A DNA stretch of 64,000 nt from Rutidosis leptorrhynchoides (GCF_046630445.1 NC_092339.1:314339501-314403500); one strand, 5' to 3'; counted from the first letter of the stretch, positions 11,300-23,264 are shown. Notes: generated by a model from the sequence alone, not told the origin. Translations and numbers: made by a program.

Positions 11300-14200
11300 G
11301 ATGTGATATAAGGAATGCCAAGATATGCTAAATTTCTGAAAGATCTAATCACAAATAGAAAGAAAATGGAAGAACTTTCGGCTGTTACTATGAATGCTAA
11401 TTGTTCTACAGTGCTATTGAATAAGATACCAGAAAAATTATCAGATCCAGGAAGTTTCACAATTCCATGTTTTCTGGGTAGTCTTAGTTTAATAGAATCA
11501 TTGGCAGATTTAGGTGCTAGTATAAATTTAATGCCGTATTCACTATACGCTAAACTAGACCTTGGAGAATTGAAACCAACACTAATAAGCATACAATTAG
11601 CCGATCGATCAGTAAAATATCCTAGAGGGATAACGGAGAACATGCTAGTTAAAGTTGGTACTTTAGTATTTCCAGTATATTTTGTTATTCTGGACATGGA
11701 AGAAGATTTTCGAGTTACTCTTATATTTGGAAGACCATTCTTAAACACGGCTAAAGCAATAACAGACGTGTTTGGTAAGAAACTGACCCTAAGTATAGAG
11801 GACGAGAGTGTTACCTTTTCTGTTGATAGAGCCATGCAACAACTGCAATCTGCAGATGATACATGTTATTATATTCAAACTATAGATTCGCATGCAGAAT
11901 TGTTAGAAGAATTTCCAGAATTACAAGGAACAGGAGAATGATCTTTAGGAGAAGGAACTGAACCAATTGATAAAGCTGAAATGTTAGCCGCACTCATGGC
12001 TAATGAATACGAACCAACAACAGAAGAACTTCAAATGCTAAAAGAAGAAGACAGATATCGATACAAATCATCGATAGAAGAACCACCGACATTAGAGTTA
12101 AAGCCACTTCCAAACTATTTGGAATACGCTTATTTACATGGTGAATCTGAATTACCTGTAATAATATCGTCTTCTCTTACGGAAAATGAAAAATCTCAAC
12201 TCATTTCTGTGCTAAAAGCTCATAAACCAGCTATTGCATGAAAGATTCATGACATTAAAGGCATAAGTCCTTCGTATTGCACACATAAAATCCTTATGGA
12301 AGAAGGTCATAAAACGTATGTGCAACGCTAATGAAGACTAAATCCTAATATGCAAGATGTTTTTAAGAAAGAAATTATTAAACTGCTTGATGCAGGTTTA
12401 ATTTATCCAATTTCTGATAGTCCATGGGTAAGTCCAGTTCAATGTGTACCTAAGAAGGGTGGCATGACTATCATCATAAATGGAAAAAAATGAGCTTATT
12501 TCTACTAGGACTGTAACAGGATGGCGTGTTTGTATTGATTATAGAAAATTAAATGACGCCACCAGAAAATATCACTTTCCCTTACCTTTCATTGATCAAA
12601 TGTTGAAAAGATTAGCCGGGAATAGTTACTATTGTTTTCTTGACGGTTTCTCCGGATACTTTCAAATTCTAATCGCACCTGAGGACCAAGAGAAAACCAC
12701 GTTCACGTGCCCTTATGGAACTTTTGCTTACAAACGCATGCCATTTGGACTTTGCAACGACCTTGCAACCTTTCAAAGGTGCATGATGGCGATTTTTCAC
12801 GACATGATAGAAGAATGCATGGAAGTTTTCATGGATGACTTTTCAGTCTTCGGTGATACTTTTGAAACATGTCTAGTTAATCTTAAACGAATGCTTATTA
12901 GATGCGAACCATCAAATCTAGTATTTAATTGGGAGAAATGTCATTTCATGGTTAAAGAATGCATCGTTCTTGGTCATAAAATTTCAAAGGAAGGAATTGA
13001 AGTGGATAGAGCTAAAGTGGATGTAATTGCTAAACTTCCACATCCCACCAATGTTAGAGGAGTTAGGTTTTTTCTAGGGCATGCCGGTTTTTACCGACGT
13101 TTCGTAAAAGACTTTTCTAAAATTGCCACTCCTATGAATAAACTCCTAGAAAAGGATGCTCCATTCATCTTTTCAGATGAATGCATTAAATCTTTTAATA
13201 TTCTTAAAGAAAAACTCACTAATACGCCGATCATGATAACTCCAAATTGAAATCTACCATTTGAACTTATGTGCGATGCAAGTGATTTTGCAATGGGAGC
13301 CGTTTTAGGACAAAGGATTGAAAAACGATTTCAACCTATTTATTACGCTAGTAAGATGTTACAAGGAGCACAAACGAATTACACAACTACTGAAAAAGAA
13401 CTCCTTGCTATTGTCTTTGCTTTTGACAAATTTTGTTCATATCTCGTTCTAGCAAAAACGGTGGTCTATACCGACCATCCTGCTCTTAGATACCTATTTT
13501 CAAAACAACATGTCAAACTACGATTAATCCGTTGGATCTTACTCTTACAAGAGTTCGATATTGAAATCCGAGACAAAAAGGGAGCAGAAAATCTCGCCGC
13601 TGATCATCTTTCTCGTCTTGAAAATCCCGAATTAGAAGTTCTAAATGAATCGGCTATACAAGACAACTTTCCTGATGAATATCTATTGAAAATCGATTAT
13701 AGTGAAATTCCATGGTTTGCAGACTATGCAAACTATTTAGTATGTCGATTCCTTGAAAAAGGGTTGTCGTACCAAAAACGAAAGAAATTCTTTAGTGATA
13801 TAAAACACTATTTTTGGGAAGATCCACATTTGTTTAAAAGTTGTCCCGATGGAATAATCCGCCGATGTGTATTCGTAGATGAAGCTAGTCAAATCTTAAA
13901 CCATTGTCACACAGGACCAACAGGAGGGCATTATGGGCCTCAACTTACAGCAAGAAAAGTTTACGATGCTGGATTCTATTGGCCTACAATTTTCAAAGAC
14001 GCGCACCTTCTTTGTAAATCCTGTGATGCTTGTCAAAGGGCCGGAAAAATAAGTCAATGTGATGAAATGTCACAAAATGTCATTCAAGTATGTGAAGTAT
14101 TTGACGTTTGGGGTATTGACTTTATGGGTCCATTTCCAAAGTCTCATAATAATCTCTACATTCTCGTTGCCATTGATTATGCATCTAAATGAGCGGAAGC

Positions 14201-15002
14201 ACAAGCTCTCCCAACTAACGATGCACGAGTTGTAGTCAACTTCTTAAAATGTCTTTTTGCTAGGTTCGGAACACCGAAAGCTTTAATAAGTGATCGGGGT
14301 ACTCATTTTTGTAATAATCAACTTGAGAAAGTTCTCAAAAGATATGGAGTAACTCATAAAATCTCAACCGCTTATCATCCACAAACAAATGGACAAGTTG
14401 AAAATACCAACCGAGCTTTAAAACGTATTTTAGAGAAAATTGTAGGATCAAATCCGAAAGAATGTTCCATGAAATTGGAGGATGCACTCTGGGCTTTTCG
14501 AACAGCCTACAAAACTCCAATTGGAACCACACCTTTTAAACTCGTTTACGAAAAAGCATGTCACCTTGCAGTAGAAATTGAGCACAAAGCATTTTGGGCT
14601 TTGAAGACATGTAATCTTGATTTGCATGAAGCCGGACGTCTACGGTTAAGTCAATTAAACGAATTAGAAGAATTGAGACATGAAGCATATGAAAATTCGT
14701 TAATCTATAAGGAAAGAACAAAGAAATGGCATGATAAAAGAATCAGAAGTTCAAAAGAATTTAAAGAAGGAGATAGAGTTCTTCTTTTCAATTCAAGATT
14801 CAAGCTATTTCCTGGAAAATTGAAATCAAGATGGTCTGGACCATTCATAGTGAAAAGAGTTTTTCCATACGGAACAGTAGAGTTAATAAATTCAAATGGG
14901 ATTGAATTTAAAGTTAATGGTCACAGAGTTAAACATTACATACATGGTCCGATGGAAGTTGACAATGAAGTTAATCATAATTTCAACACCACAGCTAACT
15001 AA
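11300..15002 (+). mobile_element. Pol region of the Athila-type element
   Basis: The domains occur in Gypsy order. Protease (about 11310-11940) has the DLGAS active-site block. Reverse transcriptase (about 12300-13250) has FMDDFSVFGD. RNase H (about 13260-13620) starts with [13 protein letters not shown]. Integrase (about 13800-15000) has an HHCC zinc region ([12 protein letters not shown]), the core start [11 protein letters not shown], and the conserved TAYHPQTNGQVE block. The family assignment rests on these motifs plus the primer-binding site. Several breaks are present; it is a fossil. Confidence 0.88.
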
Positions 15003-15174
15003 GTGTGGGGAGAATCAAGTCTTTTTAAGGATAATATATATTTCTGTTAGAGTTAGATTTTCTGTTTTCGTGTAGTTCTCGAAAATGGAATCCGAATGGT
15101 CTTTCCCTAGCAGACCCTAAAGAACTAGTCTTCTCCCCCCATTCTGAATTTTTATTTCTTTTAGATTTTACGAG

Positions 15175-15591
15175 ATGAATAATTCCTTTGATCTGAACCA
15201 TGGTCTACTACTACACGCTTTGATTACTAAACGTAATAATAACATCTTTTCGAGTGAACTGGTATCATTCATAAGAGGCAAAATGGACAAAGTGAGGAAA
15301 GAACTCAGGAAAGATCATCATAAGACACATTTTGGTAAAGGAAAATCAAAATCCGCAACAAAAAGAAGAGCACGACACCTTGAAAGATGTCATAAATGCG
15401 GAAAATGGTCACACGAAGGTAAATGTTCGAACAATCAAACATATTCAAATACCGAATTTGTTACTCTATGCAGAGAAGGACCGTTCATATGTATAGAAGA
15501 AAAGTTATTGAAGAATCGAGGTTACGCTTATGTAGCTATGAAAAACCAAATCACACGACTCTCCTTTGAGTCGGCTAAAGCAGGTCTCTGA
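15175..15591 (+). mobile_element. Small accessory reading frame after pol in the Athila-type element
   Basis: This is an open frame of 138 residues about 170 bp after integrase. The middle is strongly basic (KVRKELRKDHHK and KRRARHLE), followed by CHKCGKWSHEGKC. That resembles a nucleic-acid-binding zinc knuckle but has CX2CX4HX3C spacing. I do not recognise the protein. Its place between pol and the third coding region suggests an element-specific accessory protein or a displaced nucleocapsid-like piece. Expression is unproven. Confidence 0.55.
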
Positions 15592-17374
15592 GAATTCTAT
15601 CTCACAGGTAAGTATGTACAGTTTTTATTTTTGTTTTTATTTATTGCTTTTAACCTTTTGATAATAAACGCTGAATCGTTCGCTATAAAGTATTAAATTG
15701 ATATTCAATAAAATTAGGTATGCGAAACCGAAATTATTGATATCATACAAAAATTTATTACATCACTGCGAAATTTACCGTTTATTCATAAGGTATAAAT
15801 ATCTTTAATCAATCAATCCAAAATATTTCAGAAATTCGTCAGGAGTAAAACTAGGTAAAATAGCCGAAATTACTTTACCCAAAAGAGGGGCGTATATTTT
15901 TTATAATATTTGATTGATTAAAGTAGGATAAAAGACCAAAAAGATTTTTCATTTTAATTTTTACCTTGTTTTTAAATTAATATTAAATTATTATTGTAAA
16001 TTTTTAAAATCAATATATTTAAGTTTTTAAATACTTTAAAAATTAATATTTTCAATATAAGTTTGTAAAATTAATGTATAAAAATATTAATAATATTAAT
16101 ATGATTTTTTAATTTTATTCATTTTAAATTTAAGTTTGGTGTGAATTTAAAAACAAAAATTTACTTTATTTCATTAAATTAAAAATATGATTTCTAAAAT
16201 TCGTCGTGAGTTGAAGACTAGGTCGTTGAATCGAAATTGCTTTACCCGAGGGCTGGACGAGAACTTCTATTATCATTATTTTTAATCTTATAGATCTAAA
16301 GTATGCCAAAAACATTTACAAAACCCAAAAATCTTTGCTTTTAAAACAACGCTTATAAGTGATAAATTTTAAAATTTTGTCGAGAGACGAACTAGGACAA
16401 CGATCCAAAACGCCCTCATTCTAAAAGAAAATAAATTTTTTAAAATTAATTATTTGTTTTATAAGTAAATGGTATTATTTTAAAAAAAAAAGGGACCCCA
16501 TGCGATCGCATAGGATTTAGCCTACACCTCCATGCGATCACATGAGGCACAAAAACTGGACAGAATCAAAACCCCATCGACCTGCTGTTCTGTTTCACTT
16601 CCACACACACATCCACGAACACATACACACAAACACCCCTAAAATCATCATTTTTCAACCAAAATTCACCAAATTTCGTCCTACAATCCGCTATAAACGT
16701 GCCTTTCTTCGGATTTGGGAGCAAAAAGGTAAAAATTTCACCCATAAACTCATAAATTTCCAACTTTTTGTGATAATTTTAATTAATTGCAATAATTTGA
16801 TTTTGTTAATTTCTAGTGTAATTAGAGTTAAATTGTTTGTATATTATGCATGTATAACCTAGATTGATGCTATTTGTCATGATTTGAAGCCTTAAACTTC
16901 AAAATTTTTAGAAATCTAGGGTTTGTGTTCTTGAGCAATTTGGGGCTTTTTGATATAAACAGGTTATGGCCGATTTTTGTCATGAATTATTGCTAAATTA
17001 AGTAGTGTAACATGTTTAGGTAGCTAAATGATCCAAACATTGATCCTAAACATGATTTTTGAGAATTAAAGTAGACTTTTTAAGTCTAAAATTCATGAAC
17101 TTGATTAACTTGATATAAATGCCATTTAAAGCTTGTTTAATTGCTAGTAATGATTATTTTGACATGTTATTTGAGATAAAAGCTTATGAACTTTGTAACC
17201 ATTTTCATATATGCTTATTTGAAAAAGTGTAGAATTGATAAAAAAAAAAAAAATGAAAATGAGTATAAGTTTAATATGGATTAAACATGTTATTGTAATT
17301 GTTTTAATTTTTATTTTGCTAACACTAATGCATATTTGGATGCACAAATTTTGTATTTAATGTGTTTTGCATAG
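15592..17374 (+). other. Noncoding spacer and leader before the third coding region (Athila)
   Basis: This is AT-rich sequence with a further copy of the paired palindromes (16498-16514 and 16531-16547). A purine-poor stretch rich in CACACA follows, then a plausible splice donor (AAAAAG/GTAAAA at about 16728). A plausible acceptor (TTTTGCATAG) lies just before coding-like sequence at about 17375. Splicing to reach a downstream gene is known for Athila-like elements; whether these sites are used here is inference. Confidence 0.45.
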
Positions 17375-18896
17375 AAATACAGATACGGACGGTGCATCAT
17401 CGTCTAGGCAACCTGATCCGGAACCACAGCTAGAGATGCAATATCACGAACCGGAGCAACAACAGGAACAACAACAACATTATGATCAACACGTACCATA
17501 CTATGAACCAGAACCATAATTTTTTATTGCCTACGTAGTATTTCCCATTCATCATATAATAGAACACCCAACAATTCATGAAGAACAGTTGCATCCCAAT
17601 TTAAGGATTGATAGAAGTTGGAGAGATTACCCGACGTACCAAAGTAACAAATTTAAGCTTTGGACCAAAAATGTAGAAGTACCAAGGGTAATAGATTGGG
17701 AGCCTTTAAAAAGGGTCCACCTAGCTAACCCAGTTAGGCAGCATCTAATCCAAAGGTATGGCAGCTCTTCTTTTGTAGATTGGGAACATTTATTTACCAC
17801 TCGTAGGCCTGTATATAAAGAGTGGTGTGTTAAGGTAATGAGTACTATAGCTTTTAATAAGGATGTAGATAGGTTAGACGATAAGAGTTTTCTTAGATTT
17901 TTACTTGGCCGTAGGATGTACATGATGTCAATGCTGGACATGGCCAGGGCTTTACAGATTTACACTCCCGCTGAATTACTATCACCTGATTGTACAAATT
18001 TGATTTATCATGGTGAGCGGGTAGATAGAAATTTTGACGCTAACGCCATCTGGAGGCGTATGTCAAATTTTAATGTGTTTACGCGGGGAGGAAGAAACTC
18101 CTATTTAGATATTAATAAATCCGATCTTCGTATAATACATAGATTCTTAGCAAACTCGATTATACAAAGAGGTAACAACAAGGAGAAAATGACCTTACAC
18201 GATTTATTTTACCTTAAGTGCATTCGAGACACTAGAAGCTTTGTTAATATCCCCTAATGTGTTGGTTTTTATCTGTCCAAAATGGTGGAAGGTATACAGG
18301 AAGGTGGAATAATAGGAGGAGGTATTTTTGTTACTCTTATTGGAGAGTATTTGGGTGTAGATAGGGATCAAGGGGGTCCGATGATGGTATATAGGGAACA
18401 GGACGAGACTTTAGATTTGCAAGTCTATCAAGGTGCAAAGGTATTGACTAGGAGACGCAATCAGGCAATATCATATCAGGGCAGTCATCCACAGGTAGAG
18501 AGGGGTTCGGATGAGAAAATGGAGGAAGCGGATGACATTAGGGATGTCATTAGGGATAGTGCTACTGACGTTTTCCAGCGTATAGATGAGGTAGAAATGA
18601 CTAATGAGGATAGGCATCGTCGGTATGAGCAGTGGCAAACCGCGAATGAGTATGAGACTTCCAGGTGACGCCAACACGATAGCTGGCAAGTTCATCAGCA
18701 CCAAATCATGAGCCAGCTATCATATCAGGTACCAAATAACTACATCCCGACTCGGCCTGCTTACTATCCACCGCATCAGCCCGACATGCGACCACCCTAT
18801 GACCTGTACGACCCCAATCAAGCATACCAGAACACCTATCACCAACCATGGGACCCGAACGACGATATGAACTGGAACCCCTATCCAAATCAATAG
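17375..18896 (+). mobile_element. Third coding region of the Athila-type element (Athila ORF1-like, env position)
   Basis: The longest open part (17589-18257, 222 residues) shows the pattern of Athila ORF1-type proteins: SSFVDWEHLF, then FLRFLLGRRMYMMSMLDMARAL, then DLRIIHRFLANS. Coding-like sequence with a Tyr/Pro/Asn-rich tail continues to 18896. In this family the slot downstream of pol holds an env-like or unknown protein. I see no clear signal peptide or membrane segment. A related protein is encoded on the minus strand at 61891-63267. The region is broken in a few places. Confidence 0.65.
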
Positions 18897-20604
18897 TGTT
18901 CCATTGGTGATGTCTTCTCTTTTATTATTTTTATCTATTTATGCTAAACATTTAACATTTTGATACTTTAATGTAATGTTTAATATTTTTATTATTTTGT
19001 ACTAATATTTCATTTTTGTAATTTGAAAGTGGGATATTAAGTCCCATTTCAAATTACCATGCTGGTTTATATTTGTATTGTATGTATTTTATCTCATGTA
19101 CACAACATGGTAAAACAGCGCATTTTCAAAGACTGGCATTAAGTTCAGTAAAAGCTATTAATTTTGATGACAACACGAAAAATAAGTGTGATGTAACAAC
19201 AGACGGAATGAACAAATGATGTGCACCATTTATCATTCAACACAAACAACAATATGTTTGAAAACTTTGGTAAAATTTAATCATTTTTCTACGCTAATCA
19301 CCCTCAATAATTTAAATTGCTACTGATTTCTTGCAAATGAGTGCATTGCAAGATCTTAAGTGTGGGAAGGGGTTAAATTCTTTCGGGTTTTAAAATTTTA
19401 ATTTAAACACTTGGTTACCATTAAAAATACTAGTAATGCAGTAGTTGTATTAGAATCTAGTGCTCTCTGATAATAAAGAACAACCCTAGTCTTATATACT
19501 GACTATCCAATTCTAGTAAAAATTTTAAAAAAATTTCAAATAAATGAATTCAATATCATGTTTATACATATTAATGAACGATAAAACTAGGTGTTAACAC
19601 CGAAATTATTGTTACCTCGGAAAGGACATAAATTGAGAAACAACCCAAAATGTTTGAATTCATTTAAAATGGAATAGAGGAGAATAAAAAGGCAAAGAAA
19701 GGAAAATAAAAGCCAAGTGTGGGAAAAATTTACCAAGTTATTTAGAACATATATCACATATTTTTGTACAAATAATTGAAGATACATTTGTTTTGAACGG
19801 TATTAATCAGTTTTACCCAGTTTATTGTAATATAAATGAAATTTAAAAGGAAGTAAAGTCTTCCGAGAGAAAAAGACACGCGCTTCTTGATTTAGGTCCG
19901 GAAATTGTCGTCCAGACCAGTTGTAGAGTCTACGAAAAACCTTGAAAAGTTTTCTCGAAAATTAGCTGGAAATCCACGGACCTCAGCATCAAACAGGGTC
20001 GCCAAGTGGTCAGACTTATCCTAACCATGAGAGGATCTATCTCGTACAATGGGGGGCACCGTGCAAATTAGCTTATAAGACTAATGAATTAGATCCCCAG
20101 AAAGGATAAACTTCTTAAAGATCAAAAATCAGCTTTTAAGCCTGATATTACTCAATCCTTGAGATTGACCTTAAAGATTGAGAATTACAAACTCATGAAA
20201 TTCAATGATATCTAAACTCGAGCTTGAACGAGAAAATATTTTAATCAATTTACAAACCGATTTGTTTTCTGAAAACCCATTTTTAACGCGTTCATTACTA
20301 TTGAACGTAAAATTCTAGGAATTCACATGGAATTCATTAGGTCACCTGAACCAAATCGGGTGTCAACCGTAAGAACGGTGGTTGCATAGAAGGGTCGAAG
20401 ACAGGACCTTGTGCCAGACCGAAAAACTATAGGGTGATCTTTACTATTACTCCTACAAAGGATAGTAATTGCATCCGACATGATATAGACCATAATCAAA
20501 AGCATGTCACGGGACATTGCCTCAACAGTTGCTTGTTCAACGCTTTCCTTTACAACCGGACGGTAGTTTACCGAAAGGTAATATACGGAGCAAGTATACT
20601 ATAT
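18897..20604 (+). other. 3' noncoding tract of the Athila-type element
   Basis: This 1.7-kb tract between the last coding region and the 3' LTR has no gene. AAGTGTGGGAAGGGG (about 19357) and AAGTGTGGGA (about 19712) resemble polypurine tracts. The part from 19911 to 20480 is conserved in order with the minus-strand element at 60040-60390 and contains predicted stem-loops (20315-20340, 20366-20379, 20441-20468). Confidence 0.6.
20315..20468 (+). ncRNA. Predicted structured RNA module in Athila 3' region
   Basis: Three consecutive stem-loops are visible. The first pairs GAATTC with GAATTC around ACATG (20319-20335), with CTA/TAG outside. The second pairs ACCGT with ACGGT (20366-20379). The third pairs TTACTAT with ATAGTAA (20441-20468) and carries CCT/AGG inside. 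Conserved single-stranded boxes include GGTCACCTG, ACCAAATCGGGTGT and GTGCCAGACC. Related copies with different stems but kept pairing occur at 60488-60642 and 61094-61162 on the minus strand. This is a cis-acting RNA element by inference, not a known ncRNA gene. Confidence 0.55.
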
Positions 20605-22520
20605 TTCATAGCATTATCCTTCAAGAAAGACAAGCTTTTAGTTACAATTGTTCTATTTACAAATGATATTCGTTTAAATAATAAAAGGTAAAGACAAAAG
20701 ACAGATTCGACGATTTGAAGACGCAAACGACCAAAACGCTAAAGAGTACAAAGTACAATCCAAGTGGTTCAATTTATTGATAAGAAACGTCTAAAAGTTA
20801 CAAGCGTACGATCCGCAAAACGCAAAGTACAAGATATTAAATCATGCGAAAGGACGTTCGAAAAACCGGAACCGGGACATGAACCAACTATCAACGCGCA
20901 ACTCAACAGAGCTAAAATTACAAGTCAACGATGCACAAGAATATAATATAATATATAATTAATTATATAAAATTATATATATTATATTATATATATTAAA
21001 TAATCGAGCAGCCCACGTTTTAATTGACAATGTGAGCTGGTACAGCTGACCATGCGATCGCATGGCCAGGTAGTGTAAATGTCATGCAGTCGCATGAGGC
21101 ACTGTAGCAAGCCAAGTCCTATAAATTGCAACGTTTGGTCGACGAATTATATACACAATATATTATCTATCTCTCACTCTCTTAATATATATTTATATTT
21201 ATATTTTAATTATAATTTTAATATTAAAGTTTAATAATAATAAGGTTATGGTAGCAAATGTTGTAAGTTTGTAAGTCGAAATTCTGTCCGTGTAACACTA
21301 CGCGATTAATACTCATTGTAAGTTATGTTCAACCTTTTTAAATTAATGTCTCGTAGCTAAGTTATTATTATGCTTATTTAAATCGAAGTAATCGTGATGT
21401 TGGGCTAAATATTAAAGATTGGGTAATTGGGCTTTGTACCATAATTGGGGTTTGGACAAAAGACCGACACTTGTGAAAATTGGACTATGGGCTATTAATG
21501 GACTTTATATTTGTTTAACTGAATGATAGTTCGTTAATTTAATATAGAGATTTACAATTTGACGTATCTATAAATAACCATATACACTCGATCGGACACG
21601 ATGGGAGGGATATTTATAAGTACTAATAATTGTTCATTTAACCGAACACGGGAATGGATTAATAGTCAATGGACTCATTAAAACAGGGGTGGATTACATA
21701 CAAGGACACTTGGTGTAATTGATAATAAAGTATTAAAACCTTGGATTGCACACAGTCGATAACCTGGTGTAATCATAAACAAAGTATTAAGACCTTGTTA
21801 CAGTTTAAGTCCCCAATTAGTTGGAATATTTGACTTCGGGTATAAGGATAATTTGACGAGGACACTCGCACTTTATATCTATGACTGATGGACTGTTATG
21901 GACAAAAACCGTATGGACATATTGAATAATCCAGGACAAAGGACAATTAACTCATGGTAATAAACTAAAATCAACACGTCGAACATCATGATTACGGAAG
22001 TTTAAATAAGTATAATTCCTTTATTTTATATCTTATCGCACTTTTAATTATCGTACTTTTTAATTATCGCAATTTTATTTACTGTCATTTTATTTATCGC
22101 ACTTTTAATTATCGCAATTTTATTATCGTCATTTACTTTACGCTTTAAATTAAGTTATATTTATTTTTATTATTTTACATTAGGTTTTAATTGTGACTTA
22201 AGACATAAAATCGACAAACCGGTCATTAAACGGTAAAACCTCCTTTTTATAACAATAATAATATTACTTATATATATATTTTTATACAAATATAGTTTAA
22301 AATAAATATAGCGTTAAACTTGGCTAGCTCTATGCGGAACGAACCGGACTTACTAAAAACTACACTACTGTACGATTAGGTACACTGCTTATAGTGTTGT
22401 AGCAAGGTTTAGGTATATCCACTCTATAAATAAATAAATAACTTGTGTAAAATTGTATCGTATTTAACAGTATTTCGCAATAAAAATATAACTATTTCGT
22501 ATACACCTCGCATAACATCA
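20605..22520 (+). repeat. 3' LTR of the Athila-type element
   Basis: It matches the 5' LTR over about 1.9 kb from TATATTTCATAGC onward and ends CATAACATCA followed by the GTCTA duplication. The left edge is less exact than the right. The promoter motifs are at 21050-21099. Confidence 0.88.
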
Positions 22521-22525
22521 GTCTA

Positions 22526-23259
22526 TCTTCGGATAGAGTTTAAGTAGCATAACTTGCTACTGTGGTTGACTCTTTTACCATGCATAGTGTAGGGATTGCC
22601 AGGTTAGAATAATATTGTATGCCTGATGTTGTGTGTAAATTATGTGTACACTGTGTGAATGGCACCAGTCGGGCCTAGGGAGACTGGGGACTCGAGACCG
22701 TGCCTAGGAGAGGTTAGAGTCCGTATGAGGTCAACCGTGCTTAGGGGAGGTTGGGTCTATAGGCTACTGATTGTGGAGTATAGTGTGAACGATGCATCCC
22801 CTGCATCTGGATAACTATACTGTGAATTGAGTAGTAGGGACTATCGGTAGACTCAGGCCCGATCAGCTGAGAGTCGTGTGCTCGTACAAGCCGTTGATCC
22901 TCGTATTGTCTTATTATATGCTAGTTGGTAATTAACATGTGTTGTTATTAGTATATACCTTGTGTGTGGCTTAAGCTATATCTGATAGATATATTCTATT
23001 CACTTAGCGGTGCGCTAATCCCCCACATTTTTCTCCTTGCAGGTTTAGATACTACTAGTCGGGATGGGTGCTGATGTAGAAGACATGTTTGACAACCATA
23101 CTCTGATGTGGACTTTTGTTTAAATAATGTTTTGTAATAACGTAACACCGTTGTGTAAACTCAAACTTAATTACACGAATTAATGTAATGACGTGACTTA
23201 TATTGTGTTTGTTAGTAAAGTCTTCCGCTGTGTTATAAAAAAAAATAGCCGATGTTACA
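22526..23259 (+). mobile_element. Right part of the Gypsy-type LTR that began at 4968
   Basis: This is the downstream part of the LTR split by the Athila element. It ends GATGTTACA followed by ATTGA, matching the duplication left of 4968. It holds three stem-loops with a nearly constant loop (22665-22758), a run of CTTGCAGG-type sequence near 23037, and CTTCCGCTGTG (23222), a block common to several LTRs in this window. Confidence 0.85.
22665..22758 (+). repeat. Three stem-loops with a near-constant GTGCCTAGGAGA loop
   Basis: Hairpin 1 pairs CCAGTC (22665-22670) with GACTGG (22682-22687) around GGGCCTAGGGA. Hairpin 2 pairs GGACTC with GAGTCC (22688-22693, 22717-22722) and GACC with GGTT inside, around GTGCCTAGGAGA. 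Hairpin 3 pairs TCAACC with GGTTGG (22731-22736, 22749-22754) around GTGCTTAGGGGA. Stems differ while loops stay alike. Confidence 0.65.
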
Positions 23260-23264
23260 ATTGA

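Larger units (their letters stand above)
6114..22520 (+). mobile_element. Athila-type Ty3/Gypsy element, both LTRs present, coding broken
   Basis: This 16.4-kb element starts TGATAATGC, ends CATAACATCA, and has GTCTA on both sides (6109-6113 and 22521-22525). Its LTRs are at 6114-8057 and about 20605-22520. A primer-binding site matching the TGGCGCC...GCCGGGGA type known from Athila starts at 8066. Gag, protease, reverse transcriptase, RNase H and integrase follow in order, then two extra coding regions and a long 3' noncoding tract. The two LTRs differ at roughly two percent of positions by eye (not computed). That suggests an insertion around or below a million years ago at usual plant rates; this is inference. 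The coding is broken in roughly half a dozen places. Confidence 0.93.

Noticed and set aside
17589-18896. Calling the third Athila coding region an envelope gene
   Set aside because: No signal peptide, membrane helix or cleavage site is visible; only the position matches, so it is labelled Athila ORF1-like.
6114-23259. Reading 4968-23259 as one full-length element
   Set aside because: The inner element has its own GTCTA duplication and LTR pair, and the outer ends share ATTGA with no second copy, which fits a split solo LTR.
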